Below, piece after piece: positions 20,900-30,928 of a stretch of DNA of 64,000 nucleotides (the stretch's first letter is position 1; every line of letters starts with the position of its first letter). Below the pieces are notes generated by a model. That model saw only the letters and a program-made list of their open reading frames with translations, was not told the DNA's origin and ran no database searches. Both the position numbers and the translations under genes were made by a program. The stretch is from Arenicella chitinivorans (GTDB lineage: Bacteria > Pseudomonadota > Gammaproteobacteria > Arenicellales > Arenicellaceae): positions 496,001 to 560,000 of the forward strand of contig NZ_BMXA01000002.1 in assembly GCF_014651515.1 (NCBI RefSeq), read 5' to 3'.

Positions 20900-22495
20900 G
20901 TGAACCCCAAACTCCTGCTACTCAGCCTTCTAACTCTGTTGCTGATCATCTTATCTGCCCCTCGGATCTCAGAAATGCTTAATGGATCGCACTACTCGAC
21001 GGAGCAGCAGTCCAGAGCACAGGCATCGCAGCGCTATAAAGCCCCAGTTCCTCCGGAAATACAAGACCCGAAGGCCACTGATATCATGCTCTCGATCGAT
21101 CCTGACCTGCGGTTTCAACTAATGGAACTTCTCCAACAAAGTGACTTCGAAACTCTTGAGAGTACACTGGAGGAGTACGTCTCTCTTTTTGACTCTGGAG
21201 AATTGAGGCGTAAAGACATCGAGTATCTCTTCAAAACGTTTGAGGTTGCAAACCCCGACTATGAACAGAAATTAGCCTCTTGGTTGCAACACTCGCGCAC
21301 ATGGTCTTCTTTAGTGGCGAACGGAGTTTACTCATTTAGGAATGCCTGGGAGTGGCGTGATACGTCTTACTGGCGGGATGTGCCTGAATTGAATCGCAGG
21401 AAGTACAAGGAGTATCTGCAATATGCATATGATCACTTTCAGCAAGCGTTGACGGGCAAGCCTAGGGATGATGTGTTTATTAATTACCTTGTGACTACCA
21501 AACTCAATCTGGGGCTTGATTCGAAGCAAACGATTATCACCAGCGCACTCAAAGATTACCCTCATGTAGATAAACTGTACCATCTGGCTGCAAATTTTAT
21601 GCAACCCAAATGGGGGGGGAAAGAGATGGAGAGACGAGAGCTAATTTATCGCGCAGAGAAATTAGCCAATAAAGATGAGAAACTTTCCTCCTTGAAGGGG
21701 TTAACCAGTTATTACGAAGCAATAGGCTTCGAGAAAGCGAACAGTTGGCAGGCCATCCAAAGCTATCGGGAGGCGATCAAGCAGAATCCAAAATCGACCG
21801 CTTATCGAGTTGCAATTGCTGAATTATATATCGAGATAAGGAGGTTCGAGAAAGCCCTCGAGGTGTTGGATATCGTCGATAGGTATCGCCCAAATAGAGT
21901 CGAATTGTTACACCTGCGGGCCAAGGCATTAAATGGGTTAGGAAAGACCGAAGAGGCACTGACTGTATTAGACCGTCTATTCCAACAGGATCTCAATCAT
22001 CGGGACGCAAATTTGTTTGCTCTACGATTGCATTCCTCCGCCGGTAACAAAGAAGCGGCGGAAAACGCGATACAGAGAGTACTTTATTTCGCCAGCGAGG
22101 AGCCATACGAGCTCAACTTAATCGCATCTATGTACCGAAACCATCTTAACGAGGTTGAGTTAGCCGAAAAATTTTACAAGCGCGCACTCGAAGCTCGGCG
22201 CTTTGATCCGTGGGCGTCTTTCCGACTGTCTGAAATATATTTAGAAAACGGGAGTTGCGATGCCGTGGACTCGCTCGATACGTATTTCATCGGGTGCAAT
22301 AACCAAGTTGGGCAACATGAATACTATTGTACGACCAGAAACCAGGATTGGGCATGGCAAACTGTACAACAGCTGAAGGACGCTCAAAACTGTCCAAAAG
22401 TTTTCGAAAAAACATTCGATGGCGAAATCCCTCTCGACGATCTGATTAAGGAGTACGACTTAGAACATTTAATTCCTGAACAAGACACGATTTAG
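20900..22495 (+). CDS. DUF4034-like TPR protein, membrane-anchored or exported (paralogue 1)
   Basis: 531 residues with a GTG start. An N-terminal hydrophobic helix (about 4-20) implies export or anchoring. Residues about 65-190 resemble DUF4034: PDLRFQLMELLQ with a small helix repeat, then SWLQHSRTWSSLVANGVY and a Trp-rich AWEWRDTSYW segment. The second half (about 270-430) is a chain of TPR-like helix pairs, and the C-terminal 90 residues hold several cysteines. The next gene is a paralogue of the same length. The function is unknown; a periplasmic scaffold role is only inferred. Base composition is more AT-rich than flanking core genes. Confidence 0.8.
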   Translation: MNPKLLLLSLLTLLLIILSAPRISEMLNGSHYSTEQQSRAQASQRYKAPVPPEIQDPKATDIMLSIDPDLRFQLMELLQQSDFETLESTLEEYVSLFDSGELRRKDIEYLFKTFEVANPDYEQKLASWLQHSRTWSSLVANGVYSFRNAWEWRDTSYWRDVPELNRRKYKEYLQYAYDHFQQALTGKPRDDVFINYLVTTKLNLGLDSKQTIITSALKDYPHVDKLYHLAANFMQPKWGGKEMERRELIYRAEKLANKDEKLSSLKGLTSYYEAIGFEKANSWQAIQSYREAIKQNPKSTAYRVAIAELYIEIRRFEKALEVLDIVDRYRPNRVELLHLRAKALNGLGKTEEALTVLDRLFQQDLNHRDANLFALRLHSSAGNKEAAENAIQRVLYFASEEPYELNLIASMYRNHLNEVELAEKFYKRALEARRFDPWASFRLSEIYLENGSCDAVDSLDTYFIGCNNQVGQHEYYCTTRNQDWAWQTVQQLKDAQNCPKVFEKTFDGEIPLDDLIKEYDLEHLIPEQDTI

Positions 22496-22514
22496 CTCGG
22501 AGGTCGATTTATTA

Positions 22515-24110
22515 ATGCAATATTCAAAGACTTTTTGGTTGTTAGTCACCTTGGTGGTCACCACTTGCCTAGGTGGGGCCGTTTTTTTTATGGCGACTGC
22601 GCCAGACGAACCGAGCTTCGTGGAGACGCCGCCGGAGAATTTGGCCAGAGATCGATTCAACCCTTGGCACAACACGTGGAAACCTGAGTTTGATGACCCG
22701 GAGGACGATGGACGTAAATTACGAGTTGATCCTGACCTTCGTTTTACCCTCATAGAGTTAGCAAAAGCCGGCGATTATGCTGAGCTTGAGACGACTCTGC
22801 AGTCAAACTTAGGTGACTACCAAGATAAGCGCTTGCACGAGAGAGATATCCGATACTTGTTTAACTCGTTCGGACTCGTTTCGCCCGAGTTACGGAAAGC
22901 GCTTATCAAATGGAATTCTGAGAGCGCGTCATGGTCCAGTAGTGTGGCGTTGGGAATGCACTACTATATGGACGCATTGGCTTGGAGAGGGCGGCAGCCT
23001 TTAGAGGAACTCCCGGAACGAAGCTTGGCTGAGTATCAGCGTAATCTTCGTCGCGCACACCGCTTATTCAAACAGAGTGACGAGCTAGGCCTATATGACG
23101 ATCTCTTTGCAGATCTTCGATTGCGGTGTGAATCTAAAATTTCTAATGAGCCAACCAGCTTGTTAGTAGCAAATGCGATTCAGAAATCTCCAGAGTCGGT
23201 TGATCTCTATTTTGCGGCTGTCGACGTTCTTCGAGAGAGCAGTGAGAGCAAGGCGGTTGAATTAGATTTGTTGAGGTATATCGATAACCTTGCTCAAGAT
23301 AACCCTAATCTCTCGGAACTATCAGGAATAGTTGAGTATTATCGAGGACGAGACTTATTGATTGGCGGTGAAACTTGGGCAGCTCGAGAGTCTTTTGAGC
23401 GAGCGCTTAAGAGCAACCCGGGGTCGATGCGTTACAGAAAGGCACTGGCATCTGCGTTTACTAGTGTTCAATCGTACACACGAGGCGACGAACTTTTGGA
23501 AATAGTAGCTCGCTATCAGCCCAATGACTATGACCTGTTGATAAGAAGAGCGAGGGCCTGGCTGTACTATCCAAATTATAAGAAAGCCGCTTCTTACGTC
23601 GAACAAGCACTCAACTTATCAGAGTTCGCGCCTGAGGCAAATTTGGTTGCATCCGAAGTTTACGGTAGTTTGGGGCGCAAAGACCTTTTTGAGAAACATT
23701 ATGCTGCTCTGGAGCCGTATGGTAGGACAGGATCAGGAGTTTTGAATAATGTGGCTAATGAGGTTGTTTCCAGGGGGCGAGATTTGGAGTGGGCTGAGTC
23801 CTTATACGAGCGACTACTCTCAGCGGAGCCTTACGACCCGTGGACGTCTTTCAAGCTGGCCAAAATCCACAATGAACGAGGTAAATGTGACGTGGTGGAC
23901 GACTTGGAGAGTTACTTTGTTGGTTGCAATTATAAGCTGGGTAGCCATAAAGTCGCGTGTGGAGAAGAAATCTCTAATTTAGTTTACAGGATGGTTTTCG
24001 AGCTTAAAGAATCTGGACGGTGTCCAGAGGCGGCTACAAGAAAGTTCGATGGTGAATTGAGTTCTGAAGATGTACGAGAGCTATTTAAGCTGGAAAATTT
24101 AGGAATCTAG
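22515..24110 (+). CDS. DUF4034-like TPR protein, membrane-anchored or exported (paralogue 2)
   Basis: 531 residues, ATG start with GGAGG 11 nt upstream. It has the same architecture as the preceding gene: N-terminal helix (about 6-28), VDPDLRFTLIELAK opening the DUF4034-like part, WSSSVALGMHYYMDALAWRG matching the first protein's Trp segment, TPR-like repeats, and a closing section with the shared pattern CD.VD.L..YF.GCN, CP and FDGE. The two proteins are clearly related but well diverged, so this is an old tandem duplication. They are 19 bp apart and surely co-transcribed. Confidence 0.8.
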   Translation: MQYSKTFWLLVTLVVTTCLGGAVFFMATAPDEPSFVETPPENLARDRFNPWHNTWKPEFDDPEDDGRKLRVDPDLRFTLIELAKAGDYAELETTLQSNLGDYQDKRLHERDIRYLFNSFGLVSPELRKALIKWNSESASWSSSVALGMHYYMDALAWRGRQPLEELPERSLAEYQRNLRRAHRLFKQSDELGLYDDLFADLRLRCESKISNEPTSLLVANAIQKSPESVDLYFAAVDVLRESSESKAVELDLLRYIDNLAQDNPNLSELSGIVEYYRGRDLLIGGETWAARESFERALKSNPGSMRYRKALASAFTSVQSYTRGDELLEIVARYQPNDYDLLIRRARAWLYYPNYKKAASYVEQALNLSEFAPEANLVASEVYGSLGRKDLFEKHYAALEPYGRTGSGVLNNVANEVVSRGRDLEWAESLYERLLSAEPYDPWTSFKLAKIHNERGKCDVVDDLESYFVGCNYKLGSHKVACGEEISNLVYRMVFELKESGRCPEAATRKFDGELSSEDVRELFKLENLGI

Positions 24111-24436
24111 TTGAACTTATACCGATATTCAATGCAGCAATTCGATATGATAAATTCCAGATGAATTGGTGTGTGTGGCTTTGTTATTCGTCGCAAAAAA
24201 GATTGAATACCCTCCCTTTGAAGCTGACCGCTCAGGAAGAGGCGTATATTTTGGAGTGCTCTCAAACCAACAAGCTACAGATTTTCACCACAATGTATTT
24301 GATAAGTAGGGTATTCCAAGGGGGCTATATGGTGGAACCCCGTTCCTAGGAAAACCAGAGGAGGATGCTGTTATGGTAACGTTCGGGGTACTTTTTGATT
24401 TATTTGATCCCCCAAACTAATGGAGTAGTACTATAA
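24111..24436. other. Intergenic region within the accessory island
   Basis: 326 bp without a convincing gene. A 62-codon frame (24161-24349) has no ribosome site and no recognisable content. A 15-codon frame (24373-24420) follows a good GAGGAGG ribosome site and could be a leader peptide, but this is weak. Confidence 0.35.
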
Positions 24437-25084
24437 ATGTGGAAATTTATTTTGCTTTCCATCTTTCTGATTTCTGACGTTAGCTTCAGTGCGGAATTTA
24501 GCACCTATAAATACGATAAAGGGCGACTTTGTTTTTCGTCGCAAGAAGTATACGAGCATCGTAGTCCTAAAAAATCAAGGTCTCCGAAGCACGAAATATT
24601 TATTAAGGTTAGCGGATTTAACGTCGCCGTGCGCCAAGCCAATAAGCGCAACCCGAGTACAGCGACTTCTTTGTTTATGTGGATTAACGATTTAAATGTC
24701 AGCGGTGATCAATATCTTCGGCGAGACAAGCGCATTACCAACTTTTTAAACAAGGTTTCTCCTCTACTCAACGAAGAGCTAGGCCTACTTGTATATCAAG
24801 TTGAACAGGAAAGCATTCGAGGCGATTACTTTTTTTTGGCTGAATCACTGAATCTGGGAGATGATTCTATTTCGGAGGTGCCTTTAAGCACTTACTACGT
24901 AGGTGACTGCCCGACCACTGCTTCAGGGTTACAGTTTGAATGTAGGTTTAGACAGATTTTCGACGAAAGTTTAATAATTGAATACGACTTTGCTCGATCC
25001 GCACTTCCGCACTGGCGAGATATCCAGAGTCACGTAGAGTCTCGATTGCTTGAAGCCAAGCAGCGTTGTAATGAGGATAAGTAA
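24437..25084 (+). CDS. Exported protein of unknown function
   Basis: 215 residues with a clear signal peptide (about 1-18, ending VSFSA). The mature part has four cysteines (one near residue 32, two in the DCPTTASGLQFEC segment and one near the C-terminus) that could form disulfides in the periplasm, and ends in an amphipathic helix after LPHWRDIQSHVESR. I do not recognise the family. It follows the two DUF4034-like genes in the same orientation with a 326-bp gap and shares their AT-richer composition, so it probably belongs to the same acquired block. Confidence 0.65.
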   Translation: MWKFILLSIFLISDVSFSAEFSTYKYDKGRLCFSSQEVYEHRSPKKSRSPKHEIFIKVSGFNVAVRQANKRNPSTATSLFMWINDLNVSGDQYLRRDKRITNFLNKVSPLLNEELGLLVYQVEQESIRGDYFFLAESLNLGDDSISEVPLSTYYVGDCPTTASGLQFECRFRQIFDESLIIEYDFARSALPHWRDIQSHVESRLLEAKQRCNEDK

Positions 25085-25449
25085 GAAAAGGAAGAGGGAA
25101 TGAAAGGACACCCTGATAACAATAAATAGTCAATAAATAAAGGATACGGTCTCATAGTTCGCGCTCTTATTCAATTGCGTGTGACTGAGTTGATTGGTGA
25201 GGTGGAAGATTCTTCGCTTCGCTCAGAGTCACGGATAGGTTTAGCTCAGAATGATGTACTTTCTTGTTTAGGGTGACTGAGTGGTAGTTTTGGTAATTTA
25301 ACTTGTTATCCGCCCCAGCGTTGTGGAATTCAGCCCACTAAATTGTGACTTCGTCACAGCCACTTTGCGATTTGTCACTTTAGGACCAGCTGGGAGTGCG
25401 CTGGCGCTAAGCTCCTTGTGTGTTATTTCACTTTCAGGAGCAACTCGTT
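25085..25449. other. Intergenic region at the right end of the accessory island
   Basis: 365 bp without a supported gene. It holds one copy of a dispersed repeat (25208-25232). A CAGGAG ribosome site at its end serves the next gene. Confidence 0.5.
25208..25232. repeat. Dispersed 25-bp repeat, copy 1
   Basis: The core GATTCTTCGCTTCGCTCAG, then a divergent tail, is nearly the same as 53529-53553, 28 kb away (about 22 of 25 bases match). Short repeats of this TTCGCTKCGCTCAG type recur between genes in many bacterial genomes. Both copies here lie between genes. Confidence 0.7.
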
Positions 25450-26145
25450 ATGGCTATTCTCGATCCGGTTTTATTACTTGCCCATGTATTGGCTGGTACG
25501 CTTGCTTTGCTTACATTTTGGTTGCCGGTATTGGTTCGCAAAGGTGGGCGTGTGCATCGCCAAACTGGGCGCATTTATGTCAAGGCGATGTGGGTTGTGG
25601 TCTGGACGTCGTTGTTGCTTTGCATCATTAACCTGGTTCAAGTTGAGCTGGTTAACGCGGCATTTTTGGGATTTCTGACCTTGCTTACGGGCAAACCTTT
25701 GTGGATGGGCGTAGCGATTCTGTCGAACAAGCGCAGCGTGAAACCAGGTTACCAGCGAACTTTGTTAGCATTGAATGTCGCCAATGTGGTGGCGGGTTTC
25801 GGGCTTATCGCATTTGGTCTGTCGCTGCCGTCTCTGGGTACTGCCATCCTGATGTATGTATTTGGATTTTTGGGGGTGATTAACCTTGGGGAGGTGGTCG
25901 CACAGTTGCGTGGCGCACCGTACGCTGGGCGACACTGGCTGCATCGTCATATAGAAGGTATGGGAACCAGTGGGATCGCGGCACACACTGCGTTTCTGGC
26001 GTTTGGGGCAACACGGCTTATCGGTGATGTGTTCCAGAGCTACTGGTCGATGCTGCCGTGGTTGGCGCCAACCGTTATTGGTACGGTTCTGATTCGACTC
26101 GCTGTGCGTAAATACGTAAAAGCGACTTCGGCAACCACTGTCTAG
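25450..26145 (+). CDS. Multi-pass membrane protein (DUF2306-like)
   Basis: 231 residues with about seven hydrophobic helices. The early HVLAGTLALLTFWLPVLVRKGG segment and the following VHRQTGRIYVKAMW resemble DUF2306-type membrane proteins, in which an H-x-x-x-G-R-x-Y motif follows the second helix. A second basic loop, WLHRHIEGMG, comes later. The start at 25450 is chosen over one ten codons upstream because CAGGAG is 9-10 nt before it. The role is unknown; the gene stands alone. Confidence 0.6.
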   Translation: MAILDPVLLLAHVLAGTLALLTFWLPVLVRKGGRVHRQTGRIYVKAMWVVVWTSLLLCIINLVQVELVNAAFLGFLTLLTGKPLWMGVAILSNKRSVKPGYQRTLLALNVANVVAGFGLIAFGLSLPSLGTAILMYVFGFLGVINLGEVVAQLRGAPYAGRHWLHRHIEGMGTSGIAAHTAFLAFGATRLIGDVFQSYWSMLPWLAPTVIGTVLIRLAVRKYVKATSATTV

Positions 26146-26278
26146 CGCGTGATGCATGGCTGCTCGCTCGATGTCCTTTTCTGCTGGACATTACCGCAGG
26201 CAATCATGAACTCGCGTGGATTTTCTCTGCGTTGCGCGTCATAATCTAGACGACCAATTTTATACTGATGGCATATAC

Positions 26279-27472
26279 ATGAAAAACCTAGTGATTGTAC
26301 TCGTAGTGTTGGCGCTACTTGTGGTGGGAGGCAAATACTATATCGAATACAGTTACAAGAAGGAGCTTGATCAAATGCTCATCAGTGCGCGTTCGATGGT
26401 GGATGCGCGGTATCAAGATCTTAAGGTGGGCTACGACGGTTCCCTGACGGTGACGGGTGTGGTGGTTAAACCGGCCGAGCTAGATCACGATATTAGCATC
26501 TCAAAAATATCCTTGTCCTCGTCGGATCGCTTTCTGTTGTTGCGCGGCAAGTCGTATTTCAAAGACGGCAAGTTTCCGGATAAATTAAACTTGAACATTG
26601 ATGGTATGGGCTTTGATTCGGCGATGTTTGATATGTCGACCGACACTAAGCCGTGTCGGGATATCTGGTCTAGTTACGCCTACACGCAGATTGGTTTGGA
26701 CCGTATCGAGGCTGATGCACAGTTCGGTTTTGATTTCCGTGACCCCTATAACGCCAGCATGAACCTCTATTATCAGGACGATACCGGCTCATTGAGCATG
26801 GAATGGGTGTTTGATTCCGGTGCGCTAGAACTGGCGATGGTAGGCGGTGATACACCATTAAAAGAAATTTCTCTTACCGCGAACTTGAATGCCGAGGTCT
26901 CAGCCGCAGTGGGCGAATATTGTGCGGGTGTCTTCAAAATCAGTTCGGAAGATTACTTCAACAAGATCATTGGATCTGCCAAATATTCGTTCAACTCCTT
27001 TGGTGTGGATTACGGGCCGGAGTTTCGTGAGTCGTTGGTGAAGTTTATGCAGGGCGGCGTGCAGGCCGATCTCGTGATGAAACCGAGTAAAGAACTGTTG
27101 AAGATGGGCGGATCGCGTTCAATGAAAAGCAAAGACATAATTAAAAAGCTGAACCTTAAGGTCAGCGTCGATGGCTTAGCGATTCCAATAGAAATTAAAG
27201 AGCAGGAAAAACCAAAGGCCGTAGTTAAGCCGAAGAAGAAAGTGGTTTACACTGCCATCAGCGTTGGCCAGGCTCGCGACTACATCAATAAGCATGTGCG
27301 GATTCAGCGAACCAAGGACCGATCCCCAATCGAAGGCCGCTTATTGACGGTCACTGGCTCGTCGCTTGCGGTAGAGATTTATCGTTATACTGGAGTGATG
27401 ACCTACACCGTGCCCAAAGGTGACATAGCAAAAATCGAGCTGTACGAAGTCGAACGCGTGACGCCCGAATAA
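26279..27472 (+). CDS. Membrane-anchored protein of unknown function
   Basis: 397 residues. One N-terminal helix (about 3-20) anchors a large periplasmic part. Residues about 20-320 look beta-rich, with alternating short hydrophobic strands. A Lys-rich linker (EQEKPKAVVKPKKKVV, about 320-335) leads to a compact C-terminal domain (about 338-397) of short strands, which is reminiscent of a small barrel but is not assignable. The ATG at 26279 is used because the upstream extension of 21 codons is unlike a protein start before a signal anchor. Confidence 0.6.
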   Translation: MKNLVIVLVVLALLVVGGKYYIEYSYKKELDQMLISARSMVDARYQDLKVGYDGSLTVTGVVVKPAELDHDISISKISLSSSDRFLLLRGKSYFKDGKFPDKLNLNIDGMGFDSAMFDMSTDTKPCRDIWSSYAYTQIGLDRIEADAQFGFDFRDPYNASMNLYYQDDTGSLSMEWVFDSGALELAMVGGDTPLKEISLTANLNAEVSAAVGEYCAGVFKISSEDYFNKIIGSAKYSFNSFGVDYGPEFRESLVKFMQGGVQADLVMKPSKELLKMGGSRSMKSKDIIKKLNLKVSVDGLAIPIEIKEQEKPKAVVKPKKKVVYTAISVGQARDYINKHVRIQRTKDRSPIEGRLLTVTGSSLAVEIYRYTGVMTYTVPKGDIAKIELYEVERVTPE

Positions 27473-27510
27473 GTGCGGGCTACCCTGAAGAGACCACGGA
27501 GCTTGCCATC

Positions 27511-28428
27511 GTGAATGGGGCGGCGATCGACGACTTCACCCTTGATCTGGGTCAAGGCTCCGAAATTGGTCTTTCTGTTGCTCTAGTACTGATGATGCTG
27601 GGCGTTGCCCTCGGTTTGCGAACCAGTCATTTTGCATTTTTCCGTACCGAGCCTCGGGTATTTTTTGCGGGCTTGCTCGGCCAGCTATTAGGGCTTCCCC
27701 TACTGACGCTGGCCTTGTGTTTTATTCTCGGTCCGCTTCCTTCAGTGGCTTTGGGCATGATTCTGATTGCGTGTTGTCCCGGCGGAAATGTCTCCAATCT
27801 GCTGGTCTTACTCGCGCGAGGGGATGTCGCTTTATCGGTGTCGTTAACTGCCACATCGAGCATTTGCGCCGCATTCATCACGCCAGTCATGATTGTGTTT
27901 TGGAGTAGTCTGTATCCACCTACCGCAAACTTGCTGACCACCTTGGAGTTCGATTCACTTTCTTTTTTAATACACACCAGCGCTATTCTCGGATTACCCT
28001 TGGTTGTAGGCATGTTGATCGCCCATTTTGCACCACGTTTCGCGGATGCGATTCGACGCCCAGTTGTGGCCTTGGGTGGCGTCGCGTTAATGGTGATCAT
28101 CGCGGTCAGTGTGCTACGCTATTTGGACGAGTTTTTGCAGATCGGCGTCAGCTTGCTCGGCGTCGTCGCGATGCATAATTTTTTGGCCTTTGGACTGGGA
28201 AACCTGGTGGCCCGAGCAGTTGGTGCCAATAAGGCTAAACAGCGTGCAATCACATTCGAAGTAGGGATTCAGAATAGTGGTTTAGGAATCGTGATACTGC
28301 TCACGCAACTGGGTGGGTTAGGCGGCGCCGCAGCCGTGGTTGGATTGTGGGGCACCTGGCATTTGATTGCAGGTCTGGTACTGGTTATGGTGTTTCGACT
28401 GAGCAATGCTGGCACGACACCAAACTAA
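27511..28428 (+). CDS. Bile acid:sodium symporter (BASS/SBF) family transporter
   Basis: 305 residues, GTG start with GGAG 8 nt upstream, about nine to ten helices. The SBF hallmark ACCPGGNVSNLLVLLARGD is present at about residues 87-105, and a second conserved stretch FEVGIQNSGLGIVI lies in the later crossover helix. Members import organic anions such as bile acids, pantoate or keto acids with Na+. It lies 104 bp ahead of the amidohydrolase gene, and pairing of these two families suggests uptake of a compound that the hydrolase then processes (inference). Confidence 0.9.
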   Translation: MNGAAIDDFTLDLGQGSEIGLSVALVLMMLGVALGLRTSHFAFFRTEPRVFFAGLLGQLLGLPLLTLALCFILGPLPSVALGMILIACCPGGNVSNLLVLLARGDVALSVSLTATSSICAAFITPVMIVFWSSLYPPTANLLTTLEFDSLSFLIHTSAILGLPLVVGMLIAHFAPRFADAIRRPVVALGGVALMVIIAVSVLRYLDEFLQIGVSLLGVVAMHNFLAFGLGNLVARAVGANKAKQRAITFEVGIQNSGLGIVILLTQLGGLGGAAAVVGLWGTWHLIAGLVLVMVFRLSNAGTTPN

Positions 28429-28493
28429 TGACATAACCATAATATTAGACCTTTGCGAATAATAATACATGCAGCGGGTTTCGATTAGAGGAG

Positions 28494-28518
28494 TGCAGTG
28501 CCAAGTTTGTGCACTGCA
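28494..28518 (+). promoter_or_regulatory. Inverted repeat next to the ribosome site of the amidohydrolase gene
   Basis: TGCAGTGC (28494-28501) and GCACTGCA (28511-28518) form a perfect 8-bp stem with a 9-nt loop. The right arm runs straight into the AGGAGGAGG ribosome site. It could be an operator or an mRNA hairpin affecting translation. There is no T-tract, so it is not a terminator. Confidence 0.5.
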
Positions 28519-28532
28519 GGAGGAGGTAGACA

Positions 28533-30305
28533 ATGTTTGATACAAAAATTATTAATGGCTTGGTTTACGATGGTTCCGGAGGCGTACCAGTGCGAACCAA
28601 TATTGGGATCAGTCAAGGTATTATCACTGAGATCGGTGATTGTAATGCACCGGCAAAACACACGTTGGATGCTGAAGGCGCGATTGTCACGCCAGGCTTT
28701 ATCGATGTGCACACGCACTATGACGGTCAGGTGTCTTGGGACGAGGAGTTGCAGCCATCCGTTAATCACGGTGTGACTACGGTGGTGTTAGGCAACTGCG
28801 GCGTTGGATTCGCACCTTGCCGAGCGCAAGACCGTGACCAACTCATCAAGCTGATGGAAGGTGTGGAAGATATTCCCGGCACGGCCCTGCACGAGGGCAT
28901 TCAATGGGACTGGGAGACTTTTCCCGAATACATGGATGCAATTGAAAAAATTCCTCACACTCTGGACTTCGCTGTGATGGTGCCGCACGACCCATTGCGT
29001 GTGTTCGTGATGGGCGAGCGAGCGATGTTCGATGAGTTGGCGACCGATGACGATATTCAACAGATGCAGGCCACCGTACGTGAAGCAATGGAAGCCGGTG
29101 CGGTTGGGTTTTCCACTGGACGTAGTGATTCACATAAAACTGCGGACGGTGATTGGACGCCCGCGAGTGAAGCCAGTCGTGCCGAGTTAGTTGGGATTGC
29201 GGAAGCGTTTCAAGGGCTGTCGTACGGTGTGTTGCAAGCAGTGAATGATTTTGACATGGTTCGACCACAAGACAATTTTGATAAAGAATTTGACCTGATG
29301 TCAGATTTTTTTCGTGCGGGTGGTCGACCGGGTTCGATGTCATTAATGCAGCGCGACTTCGCGCCTGATGATTGGCGAAAGATTATTGCTGGTTGTGAAC
29401 AGTTGAACAACGAAGGACTGGACATCAAACTGCAGGTGGCACCCAGAGCGATTGGCGTTTTCAATGGCTTAAACTGCACGTTTCATCCGTTGATGGCGCA
29501 TCCGAGTTACCTAACAATCCGGGACAAACCGCTCGCCGAGCGCGTGGCGATTATGCGTGACCCAGAGTTTAAACAACGCTTGTTGTCCGAGTCGCCGGTA
29601 GCCTTGGCGGGTAAGGGGTCATCAGTACCACCCTTAGCCGACATGATGATTGCGCAGTACCCGCAATTGGCTGAAAAGTTTTTTAAGCTAGACCGCGATG
29701 GTGTGGTGGATTACGAGCAAAACAGCGACACATCGATTGCCGGTATGGCGCGGGCTGATGGCGTATCCGTGTGGGAAACAACCTACGATATTTTGTTACA
29801 AGATGACGGTCATGCGCTGCTGTATTTTCCGGTGTTCAATTACACCGAGATGAATTACGACAATGTCTACACCATGCTCACGCACCCAGATGCGCTTCCT
29901 GGGCTGTCGGACGGTGGGGCGCATGTTGGCACTATTTGTGATGCCAGTTTTCCGACCTACCTTTTGACTTACTGGGCACGAGATCGCGCTAAAAAGAACC
30001 GTTCTAGTATCGAATTATCGCGCGCCATTCAGATGCTCACGGCGGATGGTGCGGATTACCTGGGTTTAACTGATCGAGGTCGATTAAAGATTGGGCTCAA
30101 AGCCGACGTCAATATCATCGATTTTGAGCAACTGAATCTGGGTGTGCCAAAAATGGTGCAGGACCTACCCGCTGGCGGTCAGCGTTTATTGCAACCAGTA
30201 AGCGGTTACAAAGCGGTATTTGTTAGTGGTGAGCAAGTGGTGGCAAATGATGCGGTGCTGGACGCAAGGCCGGGTAAGTTGGTGCGTATGCGCGCTGCAT
30301 CATAA
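28533..30305 (+). CDS. N-acyl-D-amino-acid deacylase-like amidohydrolase
   Basis: 590 residues of the metal-dependent amidohydrolase superfamily, D-aminoacylase branch. The N-terminal beta-sandwich and the metal motif DVHTHYDGQ (H60, H62, D64) are followed by [10 protein letters not shown] with the branch's metal-bridging cysteine, and the late catalytic aspartate in LSDGGAHVG. It has a very strong ribosome site (AGGAGGAGG). The natural substrate is unknown, since many such enzymes are annotated loosely. The last 6 nt overlap the convergent hemolysin-III gene. Confidence 0.88.
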   Translation: MFDTKIINGLVYDGSGGVPVRTNIGISQGIITEIGDCNAPAKHTLDAEGAIVTPGFIDVHTHYDGQVSWDEELQPSVNHGVTTVVLGNCGVGFAPCRAQDRDQLIKLMEGVEDIPGTALHEGIQWDWETFPEYMDAIEKIPHTLDFAVMVPHDPLRVFVMGERAMFDELATDDDIQQMQATVREAMEAGAVGFSTGRSDSHKTADGDWTPASEASRAELVGIAEAFQGLSYGVLQAVNDFDMVRPQDNFDKEFDLMSDFFRAGGRPGSMSLMQRDFAPDDWRKIIAGCEQLNNEGLDIKLQVAPRAIGVFNGLNCTFHPLMAHPSYLTIRDKPLAERVAIMRDPEFKQRLLSESPVALAGKGSSVPPLADMMIAQYPQLAEKFFKLDRDGVVDYEQNSDTSIAGMARADGVSVWETTYDILLQDDGHALLYFPVFNYTEMNYDNVYTMLTHPDALPGLSDGGAHVGTICDASFPTYLLTYWARDRAKKNRSSIELSRAIQMLTADGADYLGLTDRGRLKIGLKADVNIIDFEQLNLGVPKMVQDLPAGGQRLLQPVSGYKAVFVSGEQVVANDAVLDARPGKLVRMRAAS

Positions 30306-30911
30306 CATCATGATGGCGATGTAATGGCACACGCTGCCCGCGATAACAAACAGGTGCCACACGCCGTGGCACCAAGGATACCAATGATCGAGCACGTAAA
30401 ACACCACGCCCGCCGTGTAGATCAGGCCGCCACTTAACAAAAAATAAAATGCCAGTGGTGACATGCCTGCGATCATGGATTCAAGCGTGAAGACACACGC
30501 CCAGCCCATGGCAATGTAGATCACAATCGGCAGGACCCGCGGCCCGGGAATCGGCAGATTCTCGACGATGATCCCGACCACTGCGAGGCCCCAAACCACG
30601 CCGAATAGCCACCAACCTGTTGCGCCTTGCAGGGCAATCAGGGCAAACGGGGTATAGGTTCCGGCGATCAGTAAGTAAATCGCGTGATAATCAAATTTAC
30701 GAAACAGCTCTTTTACTCGACCACGAAAGCTGTGATACAGCGTGGAGCTAAGGTACAGAGTAAACAAGGTTGAACTGTACACACTGTAGCTCACAATTTT
30801 CAGTGCATTGCCTTCAACCGCGGCCAGCGTGATCAATACCGATGAGCCCACTAATGCAAACACGGTGCCCACCAAGTGGCTGATGCTGTTGAAAAATTCG
30901 CCTTTGTACAT
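30300..30911 (-). CDS. Hemolysin III/PAQR-family membrane protein (YqfA-like)
   Basis: 203 residues with seven helices. The family signature residues are visible: NSISHLVGT near the start, SSTLYHSF with the metal-ligand histidine, FDYHAIYLLIAGTYTPF, and the C-terminal HGVWHLFVIAGS. These form the putative zinc site of the PAQR/HlyIII fold. Its 5' end is 17 bp after the HD-domain gene on the same strand, so the two likely form an operon. The true function in bacteria is uncertain and 'hemolysin' is a historical name. Confidence 0.9.
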   Translation of the reverse strand: MYKGEFFNSISHLVGTVFALVGSSVLITLAAVEGNALKIVSYSVYSSTLFTLYLSSTLYHSFRGRVKELFRKFDYHAIYLLIAGTYTPFALIALQGATGWWLFGVVWGLAVVGIIVENLPIPGPRVLPIVIYIAMGWACVFTLESMIAGMSPLAFYFLLSGGLIYTAGVVFYVLDHWYPWCHGVWHLFVIAGSVCHYIAIMML

Positions 30912-30928
30912 AGTGTTAGATTAGGAGG

